Of a DNA stretch of 64,000 nt, positions 35,872 to 47,910 are shown piece after piece. The notes under the pieces were generated by a model that worked only from the letters and a program-made list of their open reading frames with translations, was not told the origin of the DNA and did no database searches. The stretch is taken from contig NZ_JADMJL010000027.1 in assembly GCF_018780585.1 (NCBI RefSeq), positions 124,001 to 188,000 of the forward strand, written 5' to 3'. Numbering within the stretch: the first letter of the stretch is position 1; each line of letters starts with the position of its first letter. The DNA is from Methyloversatilis discipulorum (GTDB taxonomy: Bacteria; Pseudomonadota; Gammaproteobacteria; Burkholderiales; Rhodocyclaceae). The position numbers and the translations under genes are program-made.

Positions 35872-37113
35872 ATGCCCGTGAACTACCAGACGCCCCCCGC
35901 CGAATCCATCCTGCCGGTTGCCGGCGTCCGTCTGGGCATCGCCCAGGCCGGCATCCGCAAGGCCAACCGGCGCGACCTGTGCCTGATTTCGCTGCTGCCG
36001 GGCGCGCGCGTGGCTGGCGTGTTCACGGTGAACCGCTTCTGTGCGGCGCCGGTGCAGGTGTGCCGCGACCACCTGTCGCGCAGCGACATCCGCGCGCTGG
36101 TCATCAACACCGGCATCGCCAATGCCGGCACCGGCGAACCGGGTCTGGTCGCCGCCCACGCCACCTGCGTGGCGGTCGCCCGCGCGCTCGAACTGGCGCC
36201 GGAACAGGTGCTGCCCTTCTCGACCGGCGTCATCATGGAGCCGCTGCCGGTGGACCGCATCGAGCGTGGCATCCCGGCCTGCATGGACGATCTCGACGAG
36301 GCCAACTGGTACGAGGCGGCGCACGCCATCATGACCACCGACACCATCGCCAAGGCCGGATCGCGCACGCTCACCCTCGACGGCCGCAAGATCACCGTCA
36401 CCGGCATCAGCAAGGGCGCCGGCATGATCAAGCCGAACATGGCCACCATGCTCGGCTTCATCGCCACCGACGCGGCGGTGTCGCAGGCCGCGCTGGAAGA
36501 CATGGTGAAGCACGCCGCCGACCGCTCGTTCAACTGCGTCACCGTCGATGGCGACACCTCGACCAACGATTCCTTCATGCTCATCGCCTCCGGCACGGCC
36601 GGCAACGCCGAAATCACCTCGCTCGACAGCGCCGACGGCCGCGCGCTGGCCGACGCCGTTACCTCGCTGGCAGCCGAACTGGCACAGGCCATCGTGCGCG
36701 ACGGCGAGGGCGCGACCAAGTTCATCACCATCGAGATCGAAGGCGGCACTGACGTGCCCGAGTGCAAGGCGGTCGGCTACGCGATCGCCCACTCGCCGCT
36801 GGTCAAGACCGCCTTCTTCGCGTCCGACCCCAACCTCGGCCGCATCCTGGCCGCGGTCGGCAACGCCGCGCAGACGCACCCGTCGCTGGCTGATCTCGAC
36901 ACGTCGAAAGTGAGCCTGTGGATCGGTGACTTCCTCGTGTCGAAGGACGGCGGCCGCAACCCGGACTACAAGGAAGAGCAGGGCGCGGCCGCGATGGCGC
37001 CGGCCGAGATCACGATCCGCGTCGCGCTCGGCCGCGGCGACGCCCGCGCCACCTGCTGGACCTGCGACTTCAGTTACGACTACGTGAAGATCAACGCGGA
37101 CTACCGCAGCTGA
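35872..37113 (+). CDS. argJ: Glutamate N-acetyltransferase / amino-acid acetyltransferase ArgJ
   Basis: A 413-residue ArgJ, which recycles the acetyl group from N-acetylornithine to glutamate in arginine synthesis. The self-cleavage site lies in [16 protein letters not shown], with Thr192 as the new N-terminal nucleophile of the beta chain (cleaved between A191 and T192). TGIANAGTG forms the oxyanion-hole region. The ATG at 35872 begins [12 protein letters not shown]. Confidence 0.95.
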   Translation: MPVNYQTPPAESILPVAGVRLGIAQAGIRKANRRDLCLISLLPGARVAGVFTVNRFCAAPVQVCRDHLSRSDIRALVINTGIANAGTGEPGLVAAHATCVAVARALELAPEQVLPFSTGVIMEPLPVDRIERGIPACMDDLDEANWYEAAHAIMTTDTIAKAGSRTLTLDGRKITVTGISKGAGMIKPNMATMLGFIATDAAVSQAALEDMVKHAADRSFNCVTVDGDTSTNDSFMLIASGTAGNAEITSLDSADGRALADAVTSLAAELAQAIVRDGEGATKFITIEIEGGTDVPECKAVGYAIAHSPLVKTAFFASDPNLGRILAAVGNAAQTHPSLADLDTSKVSLWIGDFLVSKDGGRNPDYKEEQGAAAMAPAEITIRVALGRGDARATCWTCDFSYDYVKINADYRS

Positions 37114-37155
37114 GCGCATCGACGCGCTGAGCCCCCACCCGGCGCTGCGCGCCAT

Positions 37156-37179
37156 CCTCTCCCGCATCCGCGGGAGAGG
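37156..37179. repeat. CCTCTCCCGC inverted repeat downstream of argJ
   Basis: CCTCTCCCGC and GCGGGAGAGG flank a four-base loop, followed by GGGCCGGAGGTGAGGG. This resembles a dispersed palindrome common in proteobacterial intergenic regions. It may end argJ transcription, but no T-run follows. Confidence 0.6.
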
Positions 37180-37324
37180 GGCCGGAGGTGAGGGTCGAAG
37201 TCGATCCCGGAGCGCAGCCCGGCCGATTCACCGCCGGCGCCCGCACCTCGTGGGCGCGAGCCTGCTCGCGATCAGGCGGCCGACGCAGCCCGGAAATCGG
37301 CCGCTTGCGCGGAACACGCGCCAG

Positions 37325-38230
37325 TCAGTCCGCATCCTCCCTGCGCCTTGACCGCAGCGCCGCAGCCACCGCCTGAGCAAGTGCCTCGAGCAGGGCATCG
37401 GCTGCCCTGCTTCGCTGATCACCGTGGGCCGCGGTAATCGCCGCTTCATCGACGTTGCGGCAGGCGGACAGCGCGGTGCGCAGCATCGCTGCCTTGGGGT
37501 AGGGGCGCGAGGCGCGTCCCGGGTAGGCGCGGAAGTCGCAGGTGCACAGGGTCATCAGCTGGTCGAAGCGCTCGGGATGCCCGAAGGCGTCCACCCGTTC
37601 CAGCATCGCCGTGATCGAACCGGCGCGCATTTCCGCCGCGCGATGCACGCGCTCGCATTCGGCGTTGGCCAGCAAGGCCAGATCAAGGCAGTCGTCTGGC
37701 ACGCCAAAACGCGCGCTGATCGCTTCGATGCGCGGCACCCCGCGCTCGATGTGCCGGTAGTGCACCGGCAGGTGCTCGCGCGGCGAATCCGACTTGCCGA
37801 CGTTGAACACCAGCGCCGCGTAACGCACCGCGAAAGGCGCGTCGCGGCGCGCCACTTCATCGACGGTGCGCAGCAGGTGTTCGCCGATATCGACCTGATC
37901 CGGGTCGTCCGCTATCTGCGGCACGCCGAACAGCGCGTCGACCTCGGGCAGCAGCACGGCCAGTGCATCGCACTCGCGCAGCGCGCGCAGCATGCGCGAC
38001 GGCGCCCGCGCCGACAGGCCGCGCGCCAGTTCGCGCCAGGCGAGCTCGGGCGCGAGATCGACCAGCACGCCGGCGGCCACCTGTTCGTACATCAGGTCCA
38101 GCGTGTCTTCGTCGAGCCCGTCGTCCTGGCTCGCAGCCAGGGCCGCTATGCGCAGCACGGTGAGGGCGGGGCTGGCGAGCAGGTCGGTGAAGGACTTGCC
38201 GAACGGTCCGGGGGTGAGGTTCGCGCTCAT
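37325..38230 (-). CDS. Cca-like HD-region protein without a nucleotidyltransferase domain
   Basis: A 301-residue protein resembling the C-terminal HD half of bacterial CCA-adding enzyme (EHLLRTVDEVA, RYAALVFNVGKSDSPREHLPVHY, HRHIERGV, LALLANAECERVHRA). The first histidine remains, but the HD pair of the HDLGK motif is FN here, so phosphohydrolase activity is probably lost. The whole N-terminal polymerase head is absent. The start at 38230 (MSANLTPGPFG) has only a weak GAAGA upstream. Its role is unknown. Confidence 0.7.
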   Translation of the reverse strand: MSANLTPGPFGKSFTDLLASPALTVLRIAALAASQDDGLDEDTLDLMYEQVAAGVLVDLAPELAWRELARGLSARAPSRMLRALRECDALAVLLPEVDALFGVPQIADDPDQVDIGEHLLRTVDEVARRDAPFAVRYAALVFNVGKSDSPREHLPVHYRHIERGVPRIEAISARFGVPDDCLDLALLANAECERVHRAAEMRAGSITAMLERVDAFGHPERFDQLMTLCTCDFRAYPGRASRPYPKAAMLRTALSACRNVDEAAITAAHGDQRSRAADALLEALAQAVAAALRSRRREDAD

Positions 38231-38424
38231 GAATGACGTCTTCGTGGGGTATCCGGTGCGCATTCTGGCGCCGTCGCGGCGCAGTGCATCGTCGATGGCC
38301 TGACCGTCCACCGCCCGCCGCGACCGATGGCCCGTTCGGACCACGTTGCGGCGCCGATGCCGTCACGCAGTCGACACCCGCCGCGCCGATGATGAGAATC
38401 TCGTCACCGCGCCCGGAGTCCCGA

Positions 38425-40071
38425 ATGTCCTCGTCCTGTATGTCTCCCAGCCGTCGCCGCCTGCTCCAGGGCTCCGGCGCGCTGGCCGCCACCCGCTTCA
38501 CCGGCCTGATGGGCGCGTTGTATGCGCAGAACGCGCTGGCCGCCACCGGCAAGCAGACGGTGTCGGCCCTGTCGCCCTACGGCGCGCTGGCGCCGGTCAA
38601 GGACGCGACCACCGGCCTGCCGCTGCTGCAACTGCCGCCGGGCTTCAGCTACCGCAGCTTCGGCTGGACCGGCGACAGCATGAGCGACGGCAATCCGACG
38701 CCCGGCAATCACGACGGCATGGCCGTGGTCACGTCGCGCCGCGCCGGCCGCAGCACCGAACTCGTGCTGGTGCGCAACCATGAGCGCGGCCTGGTCGCCA
38801 CGCCGGCGGAAGCCATCCAGGCGCCGCGCAGCTACGCCACCCAGCCGGTGAACGGCATCATCACCGTCTTCTACGGCAGCCTGCCCATCCGCATCGGCGC
38901 CGGCGGAATCGTGACCGACCCGTCGGCGGCGGCACCGGCGCCCTTCGTCGGCTACCCGGCCGGCGGCACCACCAATCTGCTGTTCCGCGACGCGGGCTGG
39001 GCCGGTGCCACCGGCTCGATCGGCGGCACGCTGGGCAACTGCGCCGGCGGTCCGACGCCCTGGGGTACCTGGCTCACCTGCGAAGAAACCATCTACGACT
39101 TCTCCGGCATCGGCGGCAAGAAGCACGGCTATGTGTTCGAAGTCGACGCCGACGCCGGCGACTCGATCGCCGACCCCATCATCGGCATGGGCCGTTTCGT
39201 GCACGAAGCGGTGGCGGTCGACCCGACCACCGGCTACGTCTACGAAACTGAAGACAACCGCAACGTGTCGGCCTTCTTCCGCTACGTGCCGGCCGACACC
39301 TCGGGCGAAATGGGCAGCCTGCATAACGGCGGCAAGCTGCAGGCGGCGCGCATCAAGACCATCGTGCGCAAGGCCGCGCCGGCCACGCTGGCCCAGGCCA
39401 ACGACCAGGGCCTGCTGAACCCGGACATCGGTGACGAGTACGAACTGGAGTGGGTCGACATCGCCAACCCGGACGCCGACCCGGTGGTTGTCGCCGGCCA
39501 GCCCGGCGGCGTCAGCCTCGCCTTCATGTCCGGCCCCACTCACCAGGCCATCAGCCAGGGCGGCGCGCGCATGAGCCGCGGCGAAGGCATCTGGTATTCG
39601 GCCGGCAAGATGTTCATCGTCGATACCGCCGCCGGCACCGACAGCCGCTCGCGCGTCGGCCAGGGCGAAGGTGCGGTGTGGGAACTGACGCTGGCCACCA
39701 TGCGCCTGCGCGCCATCTTCGTCAGCGGCAACCAGACCGCCGGCAACAACCCGGACAACGTCACCGTCAGCCCGCGCGGCGGCGTGCTGCTGTGCGAAGA
39801 CGGCGGCGGCACCACCGACGCCTACGGCACCGGCAACCGCCTGCTCGGCCTGAACCCGGCCGGCGAGGCCTACATCTTCTGCAAGAACAACGTGAACCTT
39901 GCCGCCGACCAGATCGCCGCCGCCGGCAAGACCGTGGCCGCGGCCGACTATCGCAACTACGAATTCTGCGGCGCCTGCTTCGACCCGACCGGCCGCGTGC
40001 TGTTCGTGAACATGCAGACGCCGGGCATCACCGTGGCCATCACCGGCCCGTGGGCCAGGGGCAATCTCTAA
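38425..40071 (+). CDS. Tat-exported PhoX-family phosphatase
   Basis: A 548-residue DUF839/PhoX protein. The N-terminus has a twin-arginine signal (SPSRRRLLQGSGALAA). Family motifs include GGPTPWGTWLTCEET, GRFVHEAVAVDPTTGYVYETED and VLLCEDGGG. PhoX enzymes are calcium-dependent alkaline phosphatases exported folded. The ATG at 38425 has GGAG at six bases. The PEP-CTERM gene 22 bases downstream is probably cotranscribed. The gene extends the phosphate-scavenging island beyond argJ. Confidence 0.88.
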   Translation: MSSSCMSPSRRRLLQGSGALAATRFTGLMGALYAQNALAATGKQTVSALSPYGALAPVKDATTGLPLLQLPPGFSYRSFGWTGDSMSDGNPTPGNHDGMAVVTSRRAGRSTELVLVRNHERGLVATPAEAIQAPRSYATQPVNGIITVFYGSLPIRIGAGGIVTDPSAAAPAPFVGYPAGGTTNLLFRDAGWAGATGSIGGTLGNCAGGPTPWGTWLTCEETIYDFSGIGGKKHGYVFEVDADAGDSIADPIIGMGRFVHEAVAVDPTTGYVYETEDNRNVSAFFRYVPADTSGEMGSLHNGGKLQAARIKTIVRKAAPATLAQANDQGLLNPDIGDEYELEWVDIANPDADPVVVAGQPGGVSLAFMSGPTHQAISQGGARMSRGEGIWYSAGKMFIVDTAAGTDSRSRVGQGEGAVWELTLATMRLRAIFVSGNQTAGNNPDNVTVSPRGGVLLCEDGGGTTDAYGTGNRLLGLNPAGEAYIFCKNNVNLAADQIAAAGKTVAAADYRNYEFCGACFDPTGRVLFVNMQTPGITVAITGPWARGNL

Positions 40072-40093
40072 GCACCGATCCGGGAGCCATCAC

Positions 40094-40663
40094 ATGAACA
40101 TTCGCCACACCTTCGCCGCCGTACTTTGCGCCTTCGCACTCGCCCCGGTCGCCCACGCCTACACGCTCGACGTCGTCGCCGCCAACGGTAATACCGTGGA
40201 CACCAGCTTCAGCACGCCCGACATGCTGTCCATCGACTTCGGCCTGATCAACACGCTGCCGGTTACGCTCACGCTGACGCGCGACGACAGCGACCTGCCG
40301 CTGCTGCCGTTCAACGCCATCGTCCGCAATTACATCGGTCTGGGCTTCGAAAGCCTGACGCTGACGATATCCGGTGGCCTGTTCAACACACTGGGCAGCG
40401 CCGGCGGCACCTTCGGCTCGGTCGCCACCGTCACCGGCAGCCACGACAGCGCACGCATCACCTTCAGCGGCCCGGAATACGTCGAAGCCGCGCTCGGCGA
40501 CTGGTTCCTCGACGGCAGCCAGACCGACTTCGTGCTCGACATCGCCAACGCCACCGGCCCGGTCACCCTGACACTGACCGCCGCGGTGCCCGAGCCTGAA
40601 AGCTGGGCCATGATGCTGGCCGGCCTGGGGCTGCTCAGCGCGGCGGCGCGTCGACGTCGCTGA
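40094..40663 (+). CDS. Short PEP-CTERM protein
   Basis: A 189-residue secreted protein with a signal peptide ending PVAHA, a beta-rich body and the C-terminal signal VPEPESWAMMLAG with ARRRR. No other domain was recognised. It follows the PhoX gene closely on the same strand with a GGGAGC ribosome-binding site. Confidence 0.85.
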   Translation: MNIRHTFAAVLCAFALAPVAHAYTLDVVAANGNTVDTSFSTPDMLSIDFGLINTLPVTLTLTRDDSDLPLLPFNAIVRNYIGLGFESLTLTISGGLFNTLGSAGGTFGSVATVTGSHDSARITFSGPEYVEAALGDWFLDGSQTDFVLDIANATGPVTLTLTAAVPEPESWAMMLAGLGLLSAAARRRR

Positions 40664-40840
40664 GGGGCGGGGCGGTGTATCCGCTGCGGTGCGCACCATG
40701 TGCGTCGGTTCCCGTGACGCTCAGGCGGACTTGGGGTCGCTGAATTCGAGCAGTGAGAGCAGCAGTTCTTCTGCGCTGATCTTGGTCGCGGCGATGCCAT
40801 GACGGCCGGGCAGGACCTTTAGGACCTTCCCGTTCAAGAC

Positions 40841-40870
40841 GTTTCAATCCACGCGCCTGCGGGGGAACGG
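40841..40870 (-). repeat. Degenerate distal CRISPR repeat, part type I-C-like
   Basis: The 17 bases GTTTCAATCCACGCGCC (40841-40857) equal the conserved end of type I-C repeats, while TGCGGGGGAACGG (40858-40870) resembles the end of the type I-E repeat used here. A 32-base spacer (40871-40902) separates it from the first regular repeat, the normal spacer length, so it is the outermost repeat of the array. The stretch 40664-40840 before it holds nothing recognised. Confidence 0.7.
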
Positions 40871-40902
40871 CTCAAGCCGCTCATCTACCAGGAGCGCAAG
40901 CC

Positions 40903-43900
40903 CGGTTCATCCCCGCGCATGCGGGGAACGGGACAGCGACGCGCTGGACAAGGACTACAACGACGGTTCATCCCCGCGCATGCGGGGAACGGCAGTACTC
41001 GGTCAGCGGCGGCGGTGTCCACACCGGTTCATCCCCGCGCATGCGGGGAACGGTCGGGGGTCGAGGATGTCCGCAAGGGCGCCGCCGGTTCATCCCCGCG
41101 CATGCGGGGAACGGGATCTCGTGTGTCATGAGCGCTTCTTCGCCGGCGGTTCATCCCCGCGCATGCGGGGAACGGTCATGGCTGGCCGCCGACGAGGCGC
41201 CGGAGCACGGTTCATCCCCGCGCATGCGGGGAACGGCCCGCCGTCGTCGGACCGGCGCAGGGCGCGGAACGGTTCATCCCCGCGCATGCGGGGAACGGAC
41301 CACGTTCAGGGTCACGCCGATAGGCGTTGCCGGTTCATCCCCGCGCATGCGGGGAACGGCTGAAGTCGCGGCAGATCGGGGCGACGTGGTACGGTTCATC
41401 CCCGCGCATGCGGGGAACGGTTGAGCGGCAGAAAGGCGATGCCACATGAACACGGTTCATCCCCGCGCATGCGGGGAACGGCGAGGTCGCGGGTCATGAC
41501 GCCGCTGGACATGCGGTTCATCCCCGCGCATGCGGGGAACGGTCGACCGGCGTTTCCTTGCGCGCGGCGCAGAACGGTTCATCCCCGCGCATGCGGGGAA
41601 CGGTCGTGCCGCGCGCTGTCGGCGTGCAGCAGCTGCGGTTCATCCCCGCGCATGCGGGGAACGGATGCAGCGCACGAAGACAGGATCGGCCGTCCGCGGT
41701 TCATCCCCGCGCATGCGGGGAACGGGCGGCATCTCCGGTCAGACCACGACGCAGATGCGGTTCATCCCCGCGCATGCGGGGAACGGGCCCATTACCTGAA
41801 GTGCGACCTGGCCAACTTCGGTTCATCCCCGCGCATGCGGGGAACGGCGCGAGCCGGCAGACCACCTGCGGCAGACGGTCGGTTCATCCCCGCGCATGCG
41901 GGGAACGGACGCTCATGATCATCGACAGCAACACGGCAGTCGGTTCATCCCCGCGCATGCGGGGAACGGCGCTTCGGCGTCGTTGATGAGTGATTTGATC
42001 TGGGTTCATCCCCGCGCATGCGGGGAACGGGGCCTGCACTCGATGGTGTGCAAGGCCTGCAACGGTTCATCCCCGCGCATGCGGGGAACGGGAAGGCGTC
42101 GGAATGCAGACTGAAATGCCGTTCGGTTCATCCCCGCGCATGCGGGGAACGGACAAACATGGTTTGCATGTCGAGTAAAGCATGCGGTTCATCCCCGCGC
42201 ATGCGGGGAACGGTTGCGGAAACGCCGTCGGAAATCGCGGTGAAACGGTTCATCCCCGCGCATGCGGGGAACGGACGGCGGCAGCGCGCTCGCCCACCTC
42301 TACGGCCGGTTCATCCCCGCGCATGCGGGGAACGGCCCGCCCCCGAACTCACCCCCGAGCAATCCGACGGTTCATCCCCGCGCATGCGGGGAACGGCCGG
42401 AAGCCGCCGTCGCTGCCCTTGTCGCGGCCGGTTCATCCCCGCGCATGCGGGGAACGGTCGCGCTGCGCCAGGAGGAAAAGCTGCTCATGCGGTTCATCCC
42501 CGCGCATGCGGGGAACGGGGCCGGGAAGATGCCGAGGTCGTGCGCGCTGGACGGTTCATCCCCGCGCATGCGGGGAACGGCTGCCAACGGTCGATGTCTT
42601 TGGGGGTGGTGTGCGGTTCATCCCCGCGCATGCGGGGAACGGGTCGTGCGGTCCGCGCAGTGCGCGTGCAGACACGGTTCATCCCCGCGCATGCGGGGAA
42701 CGGGTAGCTGACGCTTTCCCGCAGTTCGTGGATCGGAGGTTCATCCCCGCGCATGCGGGGAACGGCGTTCGAATCTTTCGCTGGACGGGATAGAACACGG
42801 TTCATCCCCGCGCATGCGGGGAACGGGCGATGACGTGTCGGCTCACCATGCCGACCTACGGTTCATCCCCGCGCATGCGGGGAACGGGCACGAGATCGAC
42901 CTGTGGGAGGCCGATGCGACCGGTTCATCCCCGCGCATGCGGGGAACGGGGTCGCGTTACGCTGACCAGCGGCAGCAAGACCGGTTCATCCCCGCGCATG
43001 CGGGGAACGGCTGACCGAAGATTTCCCCGAATATGCCAAATACGGTTCATCCCCGCGCATGCGGGGAACGGTGTCGGAAGCGCTCGCGTGCTCGGCAAAG
43101 TAACGGTTCATCCCCGCGCATGCGGGGAACGGATCATCGTGCCGATGTTCATGCCGTAGGTATTCGGTTCATCCCCGCGCATGCGGGGAACGGGCGAACC
43201 CGTCGGCACGCGCCCAGTCGTACAGCGGTTCATCCCCGCGCATGCGGGGAACGGCACAAAGCGGGGGTGCTGTTTTGCAACGTCAGCGGTTCATCCCCGC
43301 GCATGCGGGGAACGGTCGACCATGCTGAGATTGACATACAGCCCCGGCGGTTCATCCCCGCGCATGCGGGGAACGGTGCGTCAGCCCCTTAAATGAGAAC
43401 GTGCGAACCGGTTCATCCCCGCGCATGCGGGGAACGGTTCGGCACGACGGCCGGCATCATCGTCCCGGACGGTTCATCCCCGCGCATGCGGGGAACGGCT
43501 CACGCCGCGCGAGTGCGAGCGCCTGCAAGGCGGTTCATCCCCGCGCATGCGGGGAACGGTAGTGTCCAGACAGTCCGAGAGTTGGCGTGCACGGTTCATC
43601 CCCGCGCATGCGGGGAACGGCCGTTTGCTCGGGCGTTTGCGATTCGCTGGTACGGTTCATCCCCGCGCATGCGGGGAACGGATGCCGTCGTCAGCCAGCA
43701 GCAACGATGCTGCCGGTTCATCCCCGCGCATGCGGGGAACGGGGAGGCGATCTCCGCGATACCTTCGAGGAACACGGTTCATCCCCGCGCATGCGGGGAA
43801 CGGGGTATTCGCGCGGATTGCGGGATGCGGTGCATCGGTTCATCCCCGCGCATGCGGGGAACGGCGCTCATACAGGCAGATGCGCCGCGTATGGGTCGGT

Positions 43901-46614
43901 TCATCCCCGCGCATGCGGGGAACGGAGGGTATCGACATGCAGTATCGAGAGCGCGCGCGGTTCATCCCCGCGCATGCGGGGAACGGCGTAGGCAGAATCT
44001 GCCGGCGCTCGATCTTGGCGGTTCATCCCCGCGCATGCGGGGAACGGACGGCTGCCTTGCTCTCCGTCGACGACACCAGCGGTTCATCCCCGCGCATGCG
44101 GGGAACGGGATTGCTGCCGCAAACGGTTATCTCGCCGGTGGCGGTTCATCCCCGCGCATGCGGGGAACGGTCCATCGTTTGAACTCGTTGCGGCCCGAGG
44201 CGCGGTTCATCCCCGCGCATGCGGGGAACGGGCGGCGCTTAAGGTGCTCGCTCAATACGCAGGCGGTTCATCCCCGCGCATGCGGGGAACGGACATGAAC
44301 TACTGGCTGGCGCAGTCAGGCGACCGGTTCATCCCCGCGCATGCGGGGAACGGCATCCGGCGCGCCACGCCAACGTGCAGGCGCGCGGTTCATCCCCGCG
44401 CATGCGGGGAACGGGCGAGGCTGCGCTGGCACCCTGCGCTTCGATGCGGTTCATCCCCGCGCATGCGGGGAACGGCACACTCGCGTGATTTGCGGGCGCT
44501 GCACGACCGGTTCATCCCCGCGCATGCGGGGAACGGCTGCAGCTGGTCGCGATGATCGCCATCGCCTACGGTTCATCCCCGCGCATGCGGGGAACGGGCC
44601 GCCGCATTTAACGCACGGCACGTCGTCCCCGGTTCATCCCCGCGCATGCGGGGAACGGCGAGGAGGAGGAGCGCACAGAGAAAGGGGACATGGTTCATCC
44701 CCGCGCATGCGGGGAACGGGCGCTCCAGGTGCTGCCGTTCCACACCGGCAGCGGTTCATCCCCGCGCATGCGGGGAACGGCGCTATCCGCAGTAACCAGC
44801 GCGGTGTTCAGACGGTTCATCCCCGCGCATGCGGGGAACGGACCGTCGTCACGCGCAACTACCGCGCATATCACGGTTCATCCCCGCGCATGCGGGGAAC
44901 GGTGCCGCCGTCACCGAAGGCCAGTTCAAGACGGCGGTTCATCCCCGCGCATGCGGGGAACGGTGGTGCTTCGAGCAGACGACCGACGCGGCGGCCGGTT
45001 CATCCCCGCGCATGCGGGGAACGGTCGAATCCCAGCTGAACAAGCCGCAGGGATGGCGGTTCATCCCCGCGCATGCGGGGAACGGGTGAGCCTGATCAAG
45101 TCCATTGCGTCCGAGTACGGTTCATCCCCGCGCATGCGGGGAACGGCGCGATTCGAACTCGGCTTGATTGGCGAGGGCCGGTTCATCCCCGCGCATGCGG
45201 GGAACGGTGCCGGCGTAGGTGAGCCGGCCTGCACCTGGGCGGTTCATCCCCGCGCATGCGGGGAACGGACGCCTGTTCCGGTCCGAGACTGGCGCGCAGT
45301 ACGGTTCATCCCCGCGCATGCGGGGAACGGGTCACCGGCTGGTCGGGCTTCACCGAGGCCACCGGTTCATCCCCGCGCATGCGGGGAACGGCGGTTTGCC
45401 GACCACGCGTCCGAAGTAGAACGCGGTTCATCCCCGCGCATGCGGGGAACGGATGATTTCGTCAGGATCGGTGACGGGATGACCCGGTTCATCCCCGCGC
45501 ATGCGGGGAACGGCCCTGTCCATGCCGCGCCACCCGCAACGACAGCGGTTCATCCCCGCGCATGCGGGGAACGGTTGACGTCTGCAATGGTCTGCGCGCC
45601 GGTCGTCGGTTCATCCCCGCGCATGCGGGGAACGGTGGGCAACGATGCATGCGCTGATCAACGAGCCCGGTTCATCCCCGCGCATGCGGGGAACGGCGCA
45701 TCGAATCGCCGGTCGACCAGCTGGTCACCGGTTCATCCCCGCGCATGCGGGGAACGGCAGCGCGGTAGCCGGAGCGAATCCGACCCCGTTCGGTTCATCC
45801 CCGCGCATGCGGGGAACGGTTGCGCGGCATCTCGTAGGCGAGTGTCGTGGCCGGTTCATCCCCGCGCATGCGGGGAACGGGGATGAAGTGGATCTGCGCC
45901 AATGAATACAGCCGCTTCATCCCCGCGCATGCGGGGAACGGACGCTGTGCTACGTCGGCGGCGAGCTCATCAGCGGTTCATCCCCGCGCATGCGGGGAAC
46001 GGGCGTATGCGCACATTGCGATAGCAGCCGTACAACGGTTCATCCCCGCGCATGCGGGGAACGGGCAGGTTTCGGAAAAACATGTCAGTTACCTGCCGGT
46101 TCATCCCCGCGCATGCGGGGAACGGCTGGGCGGGCGTGGCGACGCCGAACGGAAACTCGGTTCATCCCCGCGCATGCGGGGAACGGGCAAGAGCAATGCC
46201 CATTACCGACGTCACACGCGGTTCATCCCCGCGCATGCGGGGAACGGCTCCGCGATGCGTGCGCGCAGGGGTTCGATGTCGGTTCATCCCCGCGCATGCG
46301 GGGAACGGGGCGAGGTTGTCCCGCAGCGGGTTGGCGATGTCGGTTCATCCCCGCGCATGCGGGGAACGGGCCCGTGAAGGTGCTCTGCACCCGGGTGCCG
46401 AACGGTTCATCCCCGCGCATGCGGGGAACGGACCTTCACGTTCCCCTCGGCGGGCGCCTATACCGGTTCATCCCCGCGCATGCGGGGAACGGTGAAGCCC
46501 GCTCTGGTGGCGGCTCTTCCTAACCGGTTCATCCCCGCGCATGCGGGGAACGGACGGCAGAAACCAAAGCTCTACGTTTTTGACTCGGTTCATCCCCGCG
46601 CATGCGGGGAACGG
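40903..46614 (-). CRISPR. Type I-E CRISPR array, 94 repeats
   Basis: Counting each repeat start gives 94 repeats of 29 bases and 93 spacers: 83 of 32 bases and 10 of 33. The repeat, plus strand, begins CGGTTCATCCCC and ends GCGGGGAACGG. The type I-E crRNA orientation is the reverse strand: 6-bp stem CCCCGC/GCGGGG with an ATGC loop, and 5' handle ATGAACCG. So the array is transcribed towards lower coordinates, with the leader at the cas2 side. Nearly all repeats are identical. Deviations lie only in the outer bases: the first base is G at 42002, A at 42737 and T at 44691, and the third base is C at 45915. Confidence 0.98.
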
Positions 46615-46704
46615 ACTATCTCCATCTCCATGAAAAACCATGGAAATTTCGACTGCAAAAAATCTACCGGCAAAAGCTCATGCCAGGGGAATGTGTTTCG
46701 GTTG
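46615..46704 (-). promoter_or_regulatory. CRISPR leader
   Basis: The 90 bases between cas2 and the first (newest) repeat. The repeat-proximal 60 bases are AT-rich compared with the surroundings and contain a small inverted repeat, CCATG with CATGG around a T-rich loop (46630-46645 region). New spacers should be added at this end. No good IHF consensus was found. Confidence 0.75.
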
Positions 46705-47908
<1,204 letters not shown>

Positions 47909-47910
47909 CG

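Noticed and set aside
46615-46704. An IHF site in the CRISPR leader
   Set aside because: The best candidate, an AATCTA segment, breaks the consensus in both halves.
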